A stretch of 64,000 nucleotides of DNA from Isoetes taiwanensis (lineage: Eukaryota; Streptophyta; Lycopodiopsida; Isoetales; Isoetaceae). The stretch is from positions 768,154-832,153 of the forward strand of contig JAJEKV010000074.1 in the NCBI GenBank assembly GCA_021234155.1, given 5' to 3'. A model generated the notes under the pieces. The model was not told the origin of the DNA. It did not search any database and saw only the letters and a list, made by a program, of their open reading frames with translations. Shown here in pieces: positions 29,219 through 41,045 of this stretch; positions within the stretch are counted from its first letter, which is position 1, and each line of letters starts with the position of its first letter. Position numbers and translations under genes: made by a program.

Positions 29219-30060
29219 TCTTTTTGTCTATTTATGGAAAGACGTTAGCAAATTAAGGACAATACGGTGTTTACTACTTGCAAATCCTGATGAACCGGAT
29301 CATACGCCAGTGCACGCAAGCTCAATTTTTCTTCTCTTCTTCTTTTCCTCTAGCGTCTTTTTTTTCAACATTTCTTGTTCCTTGGTTCTTCTTCGTTTTC
29401 TCACAAAAATGCGGTTTGTGGACGATTACCTCATTGACATCCATATCCACAATGGATTGGAGCTTGCGGCGAGGAGGGAGCAAAAGAACGGGGGCGTAGG
29501 CAAAAAAAAACGGGAAGGGGCCAAAGAATAGGAATTTGAATTTTAGTTTTTGAAATTAGAATTTCCCCCACAAATTGGGACTCTATTAAATAACGGCAGT
29601 TGAGCGGTGCCATAATTATACTTTCATACCACAAAAGTGGTGGATGCAACGCCACATTTTGGGGGGACAGGGGGGACAGCCGAATTGGAACACCACAGCG
29701 TGCTTTTACCCTTGAGGATTCGCTCAAGTGAATCCTCCTCATAAGTGACATGGACGCCATGTCATCAAGAGGATCCTCTTAAGTGAATCCTCCTTATTTA
29801 CTTAAGCGAATCCATCAACCGAATCCTACTGGCGGATGCTCTGGTTAATCTAGGGAGCCGATAGCAGCATTGATTTTTACTGGTCTATCTTCTCTATTTT
29901 AAGCAACTGTCAAAGTCATCTCAACTGCAAAATGGAGCAAACAATCTGTAAAAAAAATAGACTCAAGCAAAGAAGAAAAGCGTTAAATCGTTGTTAGCAG
30001 TCAAAAAATGGGCTCAAAATGACAAAGAATCTCCAGAAAATCTCGAACTCTTAGAACAAA
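29219..30060. other. Unassigned with short hairpin repeats
   Basis: Copies of GAGGATTCGCTCAAGTGAAT and its complement (GAATCCTC) recur at about 29714-29740, 29770-29792 and 29800-29820. No coding signal. Frames here are Phe/Ser-rich low complexity. Confidence 0.5.
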
Positions 30061-30084
30061 TGTTCTTCAGAAAAACTAAACTGT

Positions 30085-30270
30085 CCATACATTGGGTCGG
30101 GGAAGAACATCCGCCTAGCCAGGTAAACACATCGCCAAACTAGTGCGGAGAAGAACATACACCCATGACTAATCTACCATAAAACTGGGTCGGGGAAGAA
30201 CATTTGTCTAGCCAGGAATAAACATCTGCAAACTAGCAAGGGAAGAACATCCGTCCCGATATCATTGCAC
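30085..30270. repeat. Tandem duplication of a GGGAAGAACATCCG-type unit
   Basis: Two copies of TGGGTCGGGGAAGAACAT followed by CTAGCCAGG start near 30094 and 30187, with shortened copies (GGGAAGAACATCCG) in between and after. Confidence 0.7.
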
Positions 30271-30453
30271 CAAGAAACAAAGTCCGACTGAGGGTTGGGA
30301 GGGAGGGAAAGCTAGAAGAACAATAGAGACAAAGAAGGACACTCTCAAGAAGAAGGTCGATAAAAAGAGCTTGAAACTGAAGCAAAACAAAAGGTGCAAA
30401 AAAAAAGGTCCAAGCTATTTTTGTCTTTCCAAGAATGATGGTTCTATGTTACC

Positions 30454-30475
30454 ATAGAATAGAATAGAATAGAAC
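30454..30475 (-). repeat. (TTCTA)n tract, possible LINE tail
   Basis: ATAGAATAGAATAGAATAGAA resembles the tails at 16966 and 63905; here no matching 3' UTR precedes it. Confidence 0.5.
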
Positions 30476-30586
30476 CTTTGCATTCTTAAAAGACCCCAAA
30501 CAACAACAAAGCATCATCTCAAGGCCGAAAGAAGAGGAACACTCTATCTCATCCTCAGAGAAATAAAAAAACCATAAGAGAGAGAG

Positions 30587-30615
30587 AAATGAAATGAAAT
30601 GAAATGAAAAATTTT
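30587..30615 (-). repeat. (ATTTC)n tract, possible 3' tail of the adjacent LINE
   Basis: GAAATGAAATGAAATGAAAT ending in an AT-rich stretch. On the minus strand it lies downstream of the LINE at 30990-32640 and would be its pentanucleotide tail. Confidence 0.4.
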
Positions 30616-30622
30616 ATTTATT

Positions 30623-30722
<100 letters not shown>

Positions 30723-30989
30723 AAAATAGAATGTTTGAATTATCACGTCTACGAGACTATCAGGTCTAGGAGACGTTATTTCCAGTTTTACACATTCAAC
30801 AAATATCATCATCCTCTCCTCTCTCATTACATTCATATTCATTCAATAGAAAAATGATAATTTTTAATTGACGTCTCTCTAACTTGTAACATTTTTGTTA
30901 GACACCTCTCTACTATAGTAGGAAGGTCAAAGAAAGATACAAACTCTGTACTTATACTATGCTTCATTCGGATAACTTGGTAGGACAAT

Positions 30990-32640
30990 GTAAAATAACA
31001 TGAGCTCCGTCCTCAATTTCATCTAAACCACATACCCTGCATACCCTTTTGTCACGTGCAAACTTCCCCCATCTTCCTATCTCGACCCCCAAATGATGAG
31101 AGCTTAGGCGGAATCTACATATCACCTTCCGTAATGTAAGAGATGGTTTATCTATAAATAAGCTATCTCATGCATTACAGGATTCATTACTTCCTTATAC
31201 ACTACAGCCTTTACTCCTAGTTGTTGCCATATCTTATGTTGTATATTTGTATTCACCTACACTCTGATATTGTCATTAGTAAAAGGCAAGTCTTTTATGT
31301 TCATCCCCCACTTTTTCAATCAATCTTTCGCATCTGCAAACCATCCTTTATAGGTGGTTTCCACAAGAGCCCCATATTCGATACTTTGCTTATATAGATC
31401 ATGAGTCTATAGAGTGCTTCTCCTTCTAATGGCATCAATCCACATTCTGCAAGCATAATAGCATATGTTGTCTGCATTTTGGCCCCCCAATTCTGCCAGC
31501 AAATTTTTTTTATATATGTTCTCTACTGTTTTCCACATGCATTGGGACAAATCTGGCCCCCAAGCTTCATAACCGTACAAAACTACGACTTGGACTAATG
31601 TTTTAAATAAGAGCTATTTTAAGGGAAAATGATATATATTCGCTAGTTTACATCTCCTCTGCATGGCAAAAAAAGCTTTCAAACCACCATTCACCCTTCT
31701 TATCACAGTATCATTCCATCTGTAATTTTGATCGACAATCAAACCCAATTATTTATAACTAGGAGTCAAATCCACTTCTTCCCCGTAAAATGTAAAGTGG
31801 AAGTCTGAAGTTTTAAGAGTATCACATATCATCACTTTTGTCTTAATAAGATTTACTTTCATACATGTCGATGTACAGAAACCTCCAGCACATTGAATGT
31901 CTCTGCATCTCTCCTTGACTTCTAAAAAATAATACCACATCATCCGCATAAAGCAGCAATGAAATAACATACCCTCCCAGACTTGTGCCTCCTCCCCTAT
32001 GTTTCTCGATCCATGTCTCCAAAGTATCTATAAAAATACCGAACAATGTAGGGGTCCTTGCTTCACATCTATATTACTTTCTACTCTCTGTTTACATTTA
32101 TTATACAAAGGAAAAGAGAGTTAAACCCACACCTTTTCATATAATGTGGCCACAGAATTCATCAAATTGGCTGGCACACCAGCGCAAGCATGTTTTCCCA
32201 GAGATTTTCCCTTCGTACCATGTCAAAAGCTTTAGAATAATCGACAAAAGTGGCAAACATTGGTCTTTTTGTGCCTTTAATAGAATCCATCATAACTCTA
32301 AACTCACTAGATGATCAACCGTGGAAATTTTAGGCCTAAAACTAGCTTTCCCTTTTGCTCGAACCCCATTCTCTTCTGCCCATGAGCTGATTTTGTTCTC
32401 ACTGATCGTCACAAAGAGTTTAGAGACCAGACTGTCCATTATAATGGTCCTATAATTATCTGGGCTCTTTTCATCTCCTGCTTTGTGTATCGGTATAACT
32501 CTATTCAATTGCCACGTTTGAGGAAAACCTTCTCGTAAGACAAGATTTATCATTTTGGTGACCACTTCTAATACATGATGTCCCGCAGTATGTCCAAAGT
32601 TTAATATCGAACATCCACCAGTCAAGGATTAAGAAAAATT
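30990..32640 (-). mobile_element. LINE (non-LTR) reverse transcriptase, broken
   Basis: The RT domain reads from 32625 down: WQLNRVIPIHKAGDEKSPDNYRTI, then FVDYSKAFDMVRRE (motif A, about 32250), VKQGPL (motif B, about 32060), FGIFIDTLETWI and LLLYADDVVLFF (motif C YADD, about 31940). Further down come KVSNMGLLWK-like sequence (about 31370) and a CC-H-C terminal cluster (CRVCGLDEIEDGAHV, about 31030), the same cluster as in the LINE fragment at 17.3 kb. Frame changes between blocks show decay. The endonuclease half is missing at the right end, where a MULE copy begins. Confidence 0.82.
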
Positions 32641-32807
32641 TACTCTTCAGGGTGTCGTGCACATTCACGTGCAAAGATTGTACCCCCCACCACTTTCTTC
32701 TTCCTCTTGTGGCATTCTATAAAAGGAATTGGCCTAGCTATGGTGCTCCCATTGAAGTCCTTTGTTGTTGGCATGCAAGGTGCAACACCTCTTTGAACTG
32801 CAGAGTG

Positions 32808-35082
32808 CTACTTAATGTCTCCCTTATGTCATGAAGGCTAGCATCTATACTCTCCAACATGACTCTATGTGAAGGGTCTACGGTGCACTTACCAACATCC
32901 TCCTCCTCAACATCAATGAGGCATGTTGAGGTCACACTAGAAAGCACGACGTCATTGCTACACTCGTCCACCTCATAAGCCTCTGCAATAGATCTCAAGT
33001 TTTCCAAACCACCAGCTTGGGAACCGTAAAGAGTTCCACACACTCTCAATATATCTTCATCCCTGTAGCTGTCCATCATTTGGACCACTTTAATTTGATG
33101 CTTGCACATGTTACCCTTCATACCCCATGGGCAATCGCAGCAAGCCCAATTCTCATTTGCCACAACTACCATATTGGGAAGGGCCTCTCTATTCTCATCC
33201 CAAGCATCCATGTTTTGGCTTCAAACTTCAGCCCTTCCTTGTTGGTAGTCTAGCCACCTCACTGCTGCATCAGGAATCTTTTTTGCTCCAATGCTTGCTG
33301 TCTCGATAACCTGTTCCTGTTTGCGGTTGATCTTAAAACCATGGTCTTTCTTGAACCTATCAAAGGATATATGCGTCTCCAATTGGTCTCAATGAATGCT
33401 TGGAGAGACCAAGCCTCCTCTTCATAGTAGCATGATATGACTTTATGCTTGCATTTGTTTCTTGGTTTGCATGGGGGTACATTCGAGTAGCAACTATCCA
33501 GGAAGTAATGTTTTTTGTCCACACCTTGCTCATGTATTTCACAACTTTCTTGTAGTCCTTGTGCCTTTCCTTGAACTCTTCGAAGCGTCTTAATCCCTCT
33601 TCCTTACATGAGTCTATGTAGTCCTGCCCATATCTACCATCCCCATCAACATGAATACCATATATGATGTCTCCTAATTCCTTGAACATTTGGGCCCTGC
33701 GCTTCTTATCTTTCACCCACTTCACCAACATCTTCAACCAGTTTTGTCTCACATGCCACAAGCACAATTGGATACGTGACATAGGCCAAACATCTCTCAA
33801 AGCATTGATCTCGGCCTGGGCATCATCAACAATGAAGCAAGAAGGAGACCAAGTGGGATCATTAATATGGATGTGTTCATGGCCACAAGCCATGGTCGGA
33901 TCTCCTCTTCCTCTTGACTAGATGTGAGAACCCAAGCTACTGGCACTCCATTCCCATGGCTATCATAAAGCAACCATGTGTACAAACTATATCAATGGTC
34001 ATTTATTTTGAAAGTGGAGTCCATGGCAATTGCCTCACCTTTTCCATGCTCCAAAAGAGTTTTCAGCTGGAAGGGAGTCATTATACCCAAGGTAAAGTGC
34101 CTACCCTCTTGATACATAAATACATTCTCGGGATGAAGAGAAACACACATTCTGACACTTAAAGCAGCATCTCGATTCAACATCCAGGTGGATCTAGCAA
34201 CCTTACGAGATAAGTTGTGAAGCTCATCCATGGCAAGAAATTCATCTCTATGTCTTGGTCTATCAGGATTAATTTGCTTTTGTAAGCTCCAATGCTCTTC
34301 GTGCTTGCTCATGACCTGTTGAGATGAATGGTTTTGTTGTATCAAATCCTTAGCTCAATCCCTTTTCTCCTTGGACAAACGAGGTGCAAGCTCAAGCCTA
34401 GTGTTCCTGCACATTGGATCTCCACTACCATGGCAAACCTGTTCCTTGCTATAAATATGGTTCATCTCATTGAAAGTTAACTTGGTGCATTCATGCTTTA
34501 GGTACAACTGCTTTGCTTGGAAGTGGCACAAGTAGCCCCGTTTAACACTTGTTTTGCTCCTGCGTGATTGGTTTGCAACTGGAGGAGGATGGTCCCTATG
34601 ATCTTGTGGCCCAAAGGCGCCAATAGCTGTCACATAACAGCCAAGGTTAGCTGAATTGTAAGCCAAGTTGTAACCTACATTGTAAGCTTGGCAAGATTCA
34701 TTGTTCATGGTCAATGATAGAAATTGCAAGAAAACTACTTACTTGACAAAGCTTAGGTGCGAGTTCTCATATGCCAATCTCTTGAACTGCCCTGGTTTCC
34801 TGTACTGAGAATCACGCTTGTAAAAATTGGTATGGGCCCTGGACGATTCTCCTCGCCTTTTATAAAGTCTGCAACCCTGGTTGTTGGAATGAAACATGTG
34901 TAGACCAGAATTACAGATTGCTCCTCATCATCAATTCCTTCTTCAGTAGCAGCAGCATGGAAGCTTGCTTGGCCTTGGATGCAACTCCAATTGCCAATCC
35001 AGAGCGTCTCGTGTAAATGCACCCGAGGGGGGGGCGAATGTGGATCAAAAGTTGAGCCTTTGGCACGATCGGTGAGAAGCAA
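32808..35082 (-). pseudogene. MULE transposase (FAR1-type) with SWIM zinc finger, copy A
   Basis: In order from the right: an N-terminal part (WIGNWSCIQGQASFH...VYTCFIPTT, 35082-34753); QVMSKHEEHW; the MULE core EAIAMDSTFKI (first Asp) and WLLYDSHGNGVPVAWVLTSS; FIVDDAQAEINAL (second Asp); IQLCLWHVRQNW (family C-x-W-H motif); QETNASIKSYH (catalytic Glu region); and the SWIM domain CCDCPWGMKGNMCKHQIKV (about 33100). Frame changes or stops near 34745, 34350, 33990, 33870 and 33360 split it. All catalytic residues remain. It would bind element ends and catalyse cut-and-paste transposition in the nucleus if intact. Confidence 0.85.
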
Positions 35083-36271
35083 AAACTAAGTATTCAATTT
35101 AGTTCAAATGCTAAGGTTTTAGGATTCCAGAACCACGAAGCAAAAATCAGGCATGAATCAATACTCACCTAGGCGACATCAGGGTCTACCCTCTCAGCTT
35201 CTAAGTCGGCCTCCATCGACCTTCACGTCATGGCGACACTCAGTCCTTCAAGGTCCGGCAACAGAGTTCTTGCACTCAGTCCTTCAAGCTTCAGAAAACA
35301 GGGGATTCGTTGCAAAAGGGATTTCTGAATAGTTTGTTGAAGTTAAAAGGGAATTTCTAGCAGTTGGAATACGTCAATGCAGTTGGAGTACGTCGATGCA
35401 GCTCAATGCAGGTGAAAAAAAAATGGCAGGGAATAACTAGACCGGTACAGTCTAGTTTGCAGTCAAAATCTTACGCCCCATCCATCGATGGGCCTTCGGA
35501 TGCATGCATTAGAGCATGCTTAAGAGCGGATGAGCCATTCGGGATCGAGGATGCATGAGGTTGTGATGGGCCGATGCTGATTCCATGCATGGCCAAGCTA
35601 ACCGCGAATTTTTGGCCTTGATTACCGCTTCCAGGAGTAGGAATACGATGCTTCATCATTTAATCAGAGTATAAAGGGCCATTTCAAGCGGGCAACACCT
35701 TTACTGTTGCAGCAATGAGATGATGCTTAAACATGTGTATGATTCTTCCCTGGCCGTCTGAGCATCCGCATAAGTTACTTAAGCTTTCTCTGTTTTCTTC
35801 TTAGTGTTGAACAATTCACTTTATGTGCCATTCGTCCCTTCCATTTTTTGCACATCGCATATGTGTTCTGCAGCATCCTTTTTGCTTTATTTGTGCCACA
35901 ACCACTATAGTTTTGGAGCACTGGCTACCATTCTAGGATTTTGACCTGCAAATCAACATGAAGCAAAAACAACTATATTAAGGCTGAGTTTCACATAACT
36001 CTTTGTATGTTTTCTATTCTGTCATCATTTGGCATGCCAAGATACCATAATTTCCGCACAAAACATTATAATGAGGAGTGAATCACATTTTCAATTGACC
36101 CAAACAAGCACTATTTAATTACAGTTTGATAAGATGCTATACTCAACGTGTGACACTGCTGGCGCCCAGGGCAACCTGAAAGATAATTTAAAAGGTTGCA
36201 TTGATAAATTGAAATCAATCATGGGCTTAGATAGATGTAGGCAACTTCAGAGGCCAAATTTTGGAGAGGCA
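32808..36271 (-). mobile_element. Mutator-like element (MULE), copy A
   Basis: The whole interval is repeated at 38028-41045 with high identity and an internal deletion. The left edge of homology is GCTACTTAATGTCTCCC and the right edge is TTTTGGAGAGGCA. It contains the transposase relic at 32808-35082 and about 1.2 kb of noncoding sequence to its right. No long terminal inverted repeats were recognised by eye at these edges, so the repeated block may be only part of the element. Confidence 0.7.
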
Positions 36272-36281
36272 GCAACAATAA

Positions 36282-37080
36282 ATGCTTCTATCGGATCATC
36301 ATACTTATGGAACCACTTTGAAGTACTCGCTTAATGAACCTGTCAGAAATGCCGGACACTCTGAGCTCGTATCTTTTGTCGATGCTGTCGGAGAAGGAAC
36401 TCTACTCGAAAATGTTCCATTGACACAATTCAAAACCACTATAAACCCACAAGCGGCAATGGATTTTCTATACAACAAGCAAATCGTCAAAGATCCAGAA
36501 GCGTGCGAAAACAGAGGAATTCGATCCCCTAAAAATATCACCGTCGACGAATTCGACGACACAGTCATAAAACTTCTGTCAGATCCATACAAATCCTATT
36601 ATAGCATGGATAGACTAACAAAAAATGACCAAGTCTTAGAGGACCATCCGATGTCAACAACAGACTTTTTGAATGGCTATAGAGACCCATCATTGCCCCA
36701 GCACGAACTTCGCTTGAAGCCTAACACAATGTGTCACATCACAAAGACGCTTGACAAAGACAGAGGTCTCGTTAAAAATGCGAGGATCATGGTAAACTCA
36801 CTACATAACAAATTTGTCCAAGTCAAGTTACTGACAGGGGATCCACACCAAAGAGACAACATCCATCCCATATCGCGCGTTGATTTCTTTAGCCAACCAG
36901 ACAAGTGACCATGGACAATCCATCGATGTCAACTCCTACTACGACCTACATATTCAATGACGTTCAATAGCTACCTCGGACTTACGCTCGACAAAATTGT
37001 AATTGACTTACGCAGTGAGGTCTTCGCACATGAACAACTTTACATAGCATTCACTCGCATACGAATGTCCTGATTCTTTT
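36282..37080 (+). pseudogene. Helitron/Pif1-type helicase C-terminal fragment
   Basis: The frame 36282-36908 reads TLKYSLNEPVRN, FVDAVGEG, then YYSMDRLTKND, TTDFLNGYRDPSLPQHELRLKPN and VKNARIMVNSLHNKFVQ, the end of the helicase used by Helitrons (usual FLNSL..SGLPPHxLxLKxG...NGTRLxV). After a stop and frame change, TLDKIVIDLRSEVFAHEQLYIAFTRIR (36983-37070) supplies the last SF1 motif (normally GQTL...LYVAFSRV). The Walker motifs and Rep/HUH nuclease are absent. Its left edge coincides with the end of MULE copy A. Confidence 0.8.
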
Positions 37081-37165
37081 AAGTGCAGATAATAAGAAGA
37101 AGACTACAACCAACGTCATCTATAAAGAACTCCTTCCATAATCAAGTTACACAATTCTTCCTCTG

Positions 37166-37211
37166 AAAAAAAAAAAAAAAAAAATAATCAAGTTACACAA
37201 TTCTTCCTCCT

Positions 37212-37243
<32 letters not shown>
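37166..37243. repeat. Tandem duplication with two poly(A) runs
   Basis: ATAATCAAGTTACACAATTC plus TTCCTC is present twice, each copy followed by an A run (about 18 and 27 A). Copied poly(A) tracts suggest slippage or a retro-inserted 3' end. Confidence 0.8.
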
Positions 37244-37245
<2 letters not shown>

Positions 37246-37261
37246 CATTTAATTACTTCTA

Positions 37262-37437
37262 CATTGATGATGTAGACGGAGCACCAATCCTTTATAAGAT
37301 CCGGTGCTCCCTTTACACCGCAGGCAACACGCTAATGGACCAAGCTGGGTTCAACTTCAGGAGCGTGAAAGACCACTACTACAACCAAAGGCACAACACA
37401 TCGGCGCTGGCTTCGCCGGCGCTAAATTTTTGTAAGG
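37262..37437 (+). other. Coding-like fragment, unidentified
   Basis: An open stretch reading YIDDVDGAPILYKIRCSLYT, then AGNTLMDQAGFNFRSVKDHYY follows the poly(A) tract. The composition is protein-like but no family is recognised. It could be a gene fragment carried by the neighbouring Helitron. Confidence 0.25.
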
Positions 37438-38027
37438 TAATACTATGTGATTAAATAAGTGATAAATGTGTTTCGGATTGATTATACAGCTTGTATTAAT
37501 ATAATATTGTACATGGCAATCCACATACTAAGAAATTGAACCATTGAAATAAAACCCCCAGACTCCCCAATTGTTTTTGCTGATATTCGTACAGGCATCC
37601 ATCGGTAGGCTCGGACCGGTGGATGTCAGTTTTGGACGATCCCAAGCATCGTTAGGTGCGACTCATTTTTTAATAAGTTTTAGTTAGCTGCTAGTTTCAA
37701 ATACACAATAAACCCAAAGGTAATGTACTATATCATCTCCCCTCTGTTATAAAAATGGCCATGATCATTGTAAAGTTAGTGGGGAAAGGACCGACTTCAA
37801 TCATTTATAGTGGTGGGGGTAGGTCCCATCTGAGTGTGTATCCCATAAGTTTCATCATTCTCGTGGATATTAAAAATTGTGCCTACCTGTCTACCTGCTT
37901 GTCTGTCCCTCATCCGCGCCTGTTCTCTTATCTGTGCGTGTGTCTCTTTTATTCCTCCATTGGTTCTGTCTCAAATTTGGAACTATTGTACAGAAGGAAA
38001 TCAACTTTGCATAGGATATGAGGTTTG
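37438..38027. other. No gene recognised
   Basis: Unique AT-rich spacer between the Helitron fragment and MULE copy B. Confidence 0.4.
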
Positions 38028-39798
38028 CTACTTAATGTCTCCCCTCTGTCATGAAGGCTAGCATCTATACTCTCCAACATGACTCTACGTGAAGGGTCTA
38101 CAGTGCACTTACCAACATCCTCCTCCTCAACATCAATGAGGCATGTTGAGGTCACGCTAGAAAGCACGACGTCATCGCTACACTCATCCACCTCATAAGC
38201 CTCTGCAATAGATCTCAAGTTTTCCAAACCACCAGCTTGGGTACCGTAAAGAGTTCCACACACTCTCAATATGTCTTCATCCCTGTAGCTGCACATCATT
38301 TGGACCACTTTAATTTGATGCTTGCACATGTTACCCTTCATACCCCATGGGCAATCGCAGCAAGCCCAATTCTCATTTGCCACAACTACCATATAGGGAA
38401 GGGCCTCTCTATTCTCATCCCAAGCATCCATATTTTGGCTCCAAACTTCAGCCCTTCCTTGTTGGTAGTCTAGCCACCTCACTGCTGCATCAGGAATCTT
38501 TTTTGCTCCAATGATTGCTGTCTCGATAACCTGTTCCTGTTTGCGGTTGATCTTAAAACCATGGTCTTTCTTGAACCTATCAAAGGATATATGTGTCTCC
38601 AATTGGCATGTCAGCATGTAAAGCAACCAATCAATCCTGCGTCCTCTCAATGAATGTTTGGAGAGACCAAGCCTCCTCGTCATAGTAGCATGATATGACT
38701 CTATGCTTGCATTTGTTTCTTGGTTTGCATGCCTTCGAGTAGCAGCTATCCAGGAAGTAATGTTTTTTGTCCACACTTTGCTCATGTATTTCACATCCAT
38801 GGCAATTGCCTCACCTTTTCCATGCTCCAAAAGAGTTTTCAGCTGGAAGGGAGTCATTATACCCAAGGTAAAGTGCCTACCCTCTTGATACATAAACACG
38901 TTCTCGGGATGAAGAGAAACACACATTCTGACACTTAAAGCAACATCTCGATGCAACATCCAGGTAGATCTAGCAACCTTACGAGATAAGTTGTGAAGGT
39001 CATCCATGGCAAGAAATTCATCTCTACGTCTTGGTCTATCAGGATTAATTTGCTTTTGTAAGCTCCAATGCTCTTCATGCTTGCTCATGACCTGTTGAGA
39101 TGAATGGTTTTGTTGTATCAAATTCTTAGCCCAATCCCTTTTCTCCTTGAACAAACAAGGTGCAAGCTCAAGCCTAGTGTTCCTGCACATTGGATCTCCA
39201 CTACCATGGCAAACCTGTTCCTTGCTATAAACATGGTTCATCTCATTGAAAGTTAACTTGGTGCATTCATGCTTTAGGTACAACTGCTTTGCTTGGAAGT
39301 GGCACAAGTAGCCCCGTTTAACACTTGTTTTGCTCCTGCGTGATTGGTTTGCAACTGGAGGAGGATGGTCCCTATGATCTTGTGGCCCAAAGGCGCCAAT
39401 AGCTGTCACATAACAGCCAAGGTTAGCTGAATTGTAAGCCAAGTTGTAACCTACATTGTAAGCTTGGCAAGATTCATTGTTCATGGTCAATGATAGAAAT
39501 TGCAAGAAAACTACTTACTTGACAAAGCTTAGGTGCGAGTTCTCATATGCCAATCTCTTGAACTGCCCTGGTTTCCTGTACTGAGAATCACGCTTGTAAA
39601 AATTGGTATGGGCCCTGGACGATTCTCCTCGCCTTTTATAAAGTCTGCAACCCTGGTTGTTGGAATGAAACATGTGTAGACCAGAATTACAGATTGCTCC
39701 TCATCATCAATTCCTTCTTCAGTAGCAGGAGCATGGAAGCTTGCTTGGCCTTGGATGCAACTCCAATTGCCAATCCAGAGCGTCTCGTGTAAATGCAC
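38028..39798 (-). pseudogene. MULE transposase, core-deleted, copy B
   Basis: The 518-aa frame 39505-37949 is intact apart from the deletion. It keeps the N-terminal part, EAIAMD (first Asp), then jumps straight to VKYMSKVWTKN, QETNASIESYH, LDYQQGRAEVW and the SWIM knuckle CCDCPWGMKGNMC. The segment with the second Asp and the C-x-W-H motif is missing, so it could not be catalytic but could still bind DNA. A separate upstream frame (39798-39529, ETLWIGNWSCIQGQ) is the N-terminal part. Beyond 38028 the frame runs into unrelated sequence. Confidence 0.82.
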
Positions 39799-41045
39799 CC
39801 AGAGGGGGCTGCTGAATGTGGATCAAGCTGAGCCTTTGGCACAGTCAGGTAGAAGCAAAAACTAAGTATTCAATTTAGTTCAAATGCTAAGGTTTTAGGA
39901 TTCCAGAACCACGAAGCAAAAATCAGGCATGAATCAATACTCACCTAGGCGACATCAGGGTCTACCCTCTCAGCTTCTAAGTCGGCCTCCATCGACCTTC
40001 ACGTCATGGCGACACTCAGTCCTTCAAGGTCCGGCAATAGAGTTCTTGCACTCAGTCCTTCAAGCTTCAGAAAACAGGGGATTCGTTGCAAAAAGGATTT
40101 CTGAATAGTTCGTTGAAGTTAAAAGGGGATTTCTAGCAGTTGGAGTACGTCGATGCAGTTGGAGTACATCGATGCAGCTCAATGCAGGTGAAAAAAAAAA
40201 TGGCAGGGAATAACTAGACTGGTACATCTAGTTTGCAGTCAAAATCTTACGCCCCATCCATCGATGGGCCTTCGGATGCATGCATTAGAGCATGCTTAAG
40301 AGCGGATGAGCCATCCGGGATCGAGGATGCATGAGGCTATGATGGGCCGATGCTGATTCCATGCATGGCCAAGCTAACAACGAATTTTTGGCCTTGATTA
40401 CCACTTCCAGGAGTAGGAATACGATGCTTCATCATTTAATCAGAGTATAAAGGGCCATTTCAAGCGGGCAACACCTTTACTGTTGCAGCATGAGATGATG
40501 CTTAAACATGTGTATGATTCTTCCCTGGCCGTCTGAGTATCCGCATAAGTTACATAAGCTTTCTCTGTTTTCTTCTTAGTGTTGAACAATTCACTTTATG
40601 TGCCATTCGTCCCTTCCATTTTTTGCACATCGCATATGTATTCTGCAGCATCCTTTTTGCTTTATTTGTGCCACAACCACTATAGTTTTGGAGCATTGGC
40701 TACCATTCTAGGATTTCGACTTGCAAATCAACATGAAGCAAAAACAACTATATTAAGGCCAAGTTTCACATAACTCTTTGTATGTTTTCTATTCTGTCAT
40801 CATTTGGCATGCCAAGATATAATAATTTCTGCACAAAACATTATAATGAGGAGTGAATCGCAGTTTCAATTGACCCAAGCAAGCACTATTTAATTACAGT
40901 TTGATAAGATGCTATACTCAGCATGTGACACTGCTGGCGCCCAGGGCAACCTGAAAGATAATTTAAAAGGTTGCATTAATAAATTGAAATCAATCTAGGC
41001 TCAGATAGACGTAGGCAACTTCAGAGGCCAAATTTTGGAGAGGCA
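38028..41045 (-). mobile_element. Mutator-like element (MULE), copy B, internally deleted
   Basis: A direct repeat of 32808-36271. Compared with copy A it lacks about 450 bp of the catalytic core. The flank equivalent to 35000-36270 is well preserved (39800-41045). Differences between the copies near 35030/39805 are concentrated at CAG/CTG triplets. Confidence 0.75.

Noticed and set aside
29115-29760. Overlapping frames rich in Phe, Ser and Leu
   Set aside because: Low-complexity T/C-rich sequence; no motifs and open on both strands.
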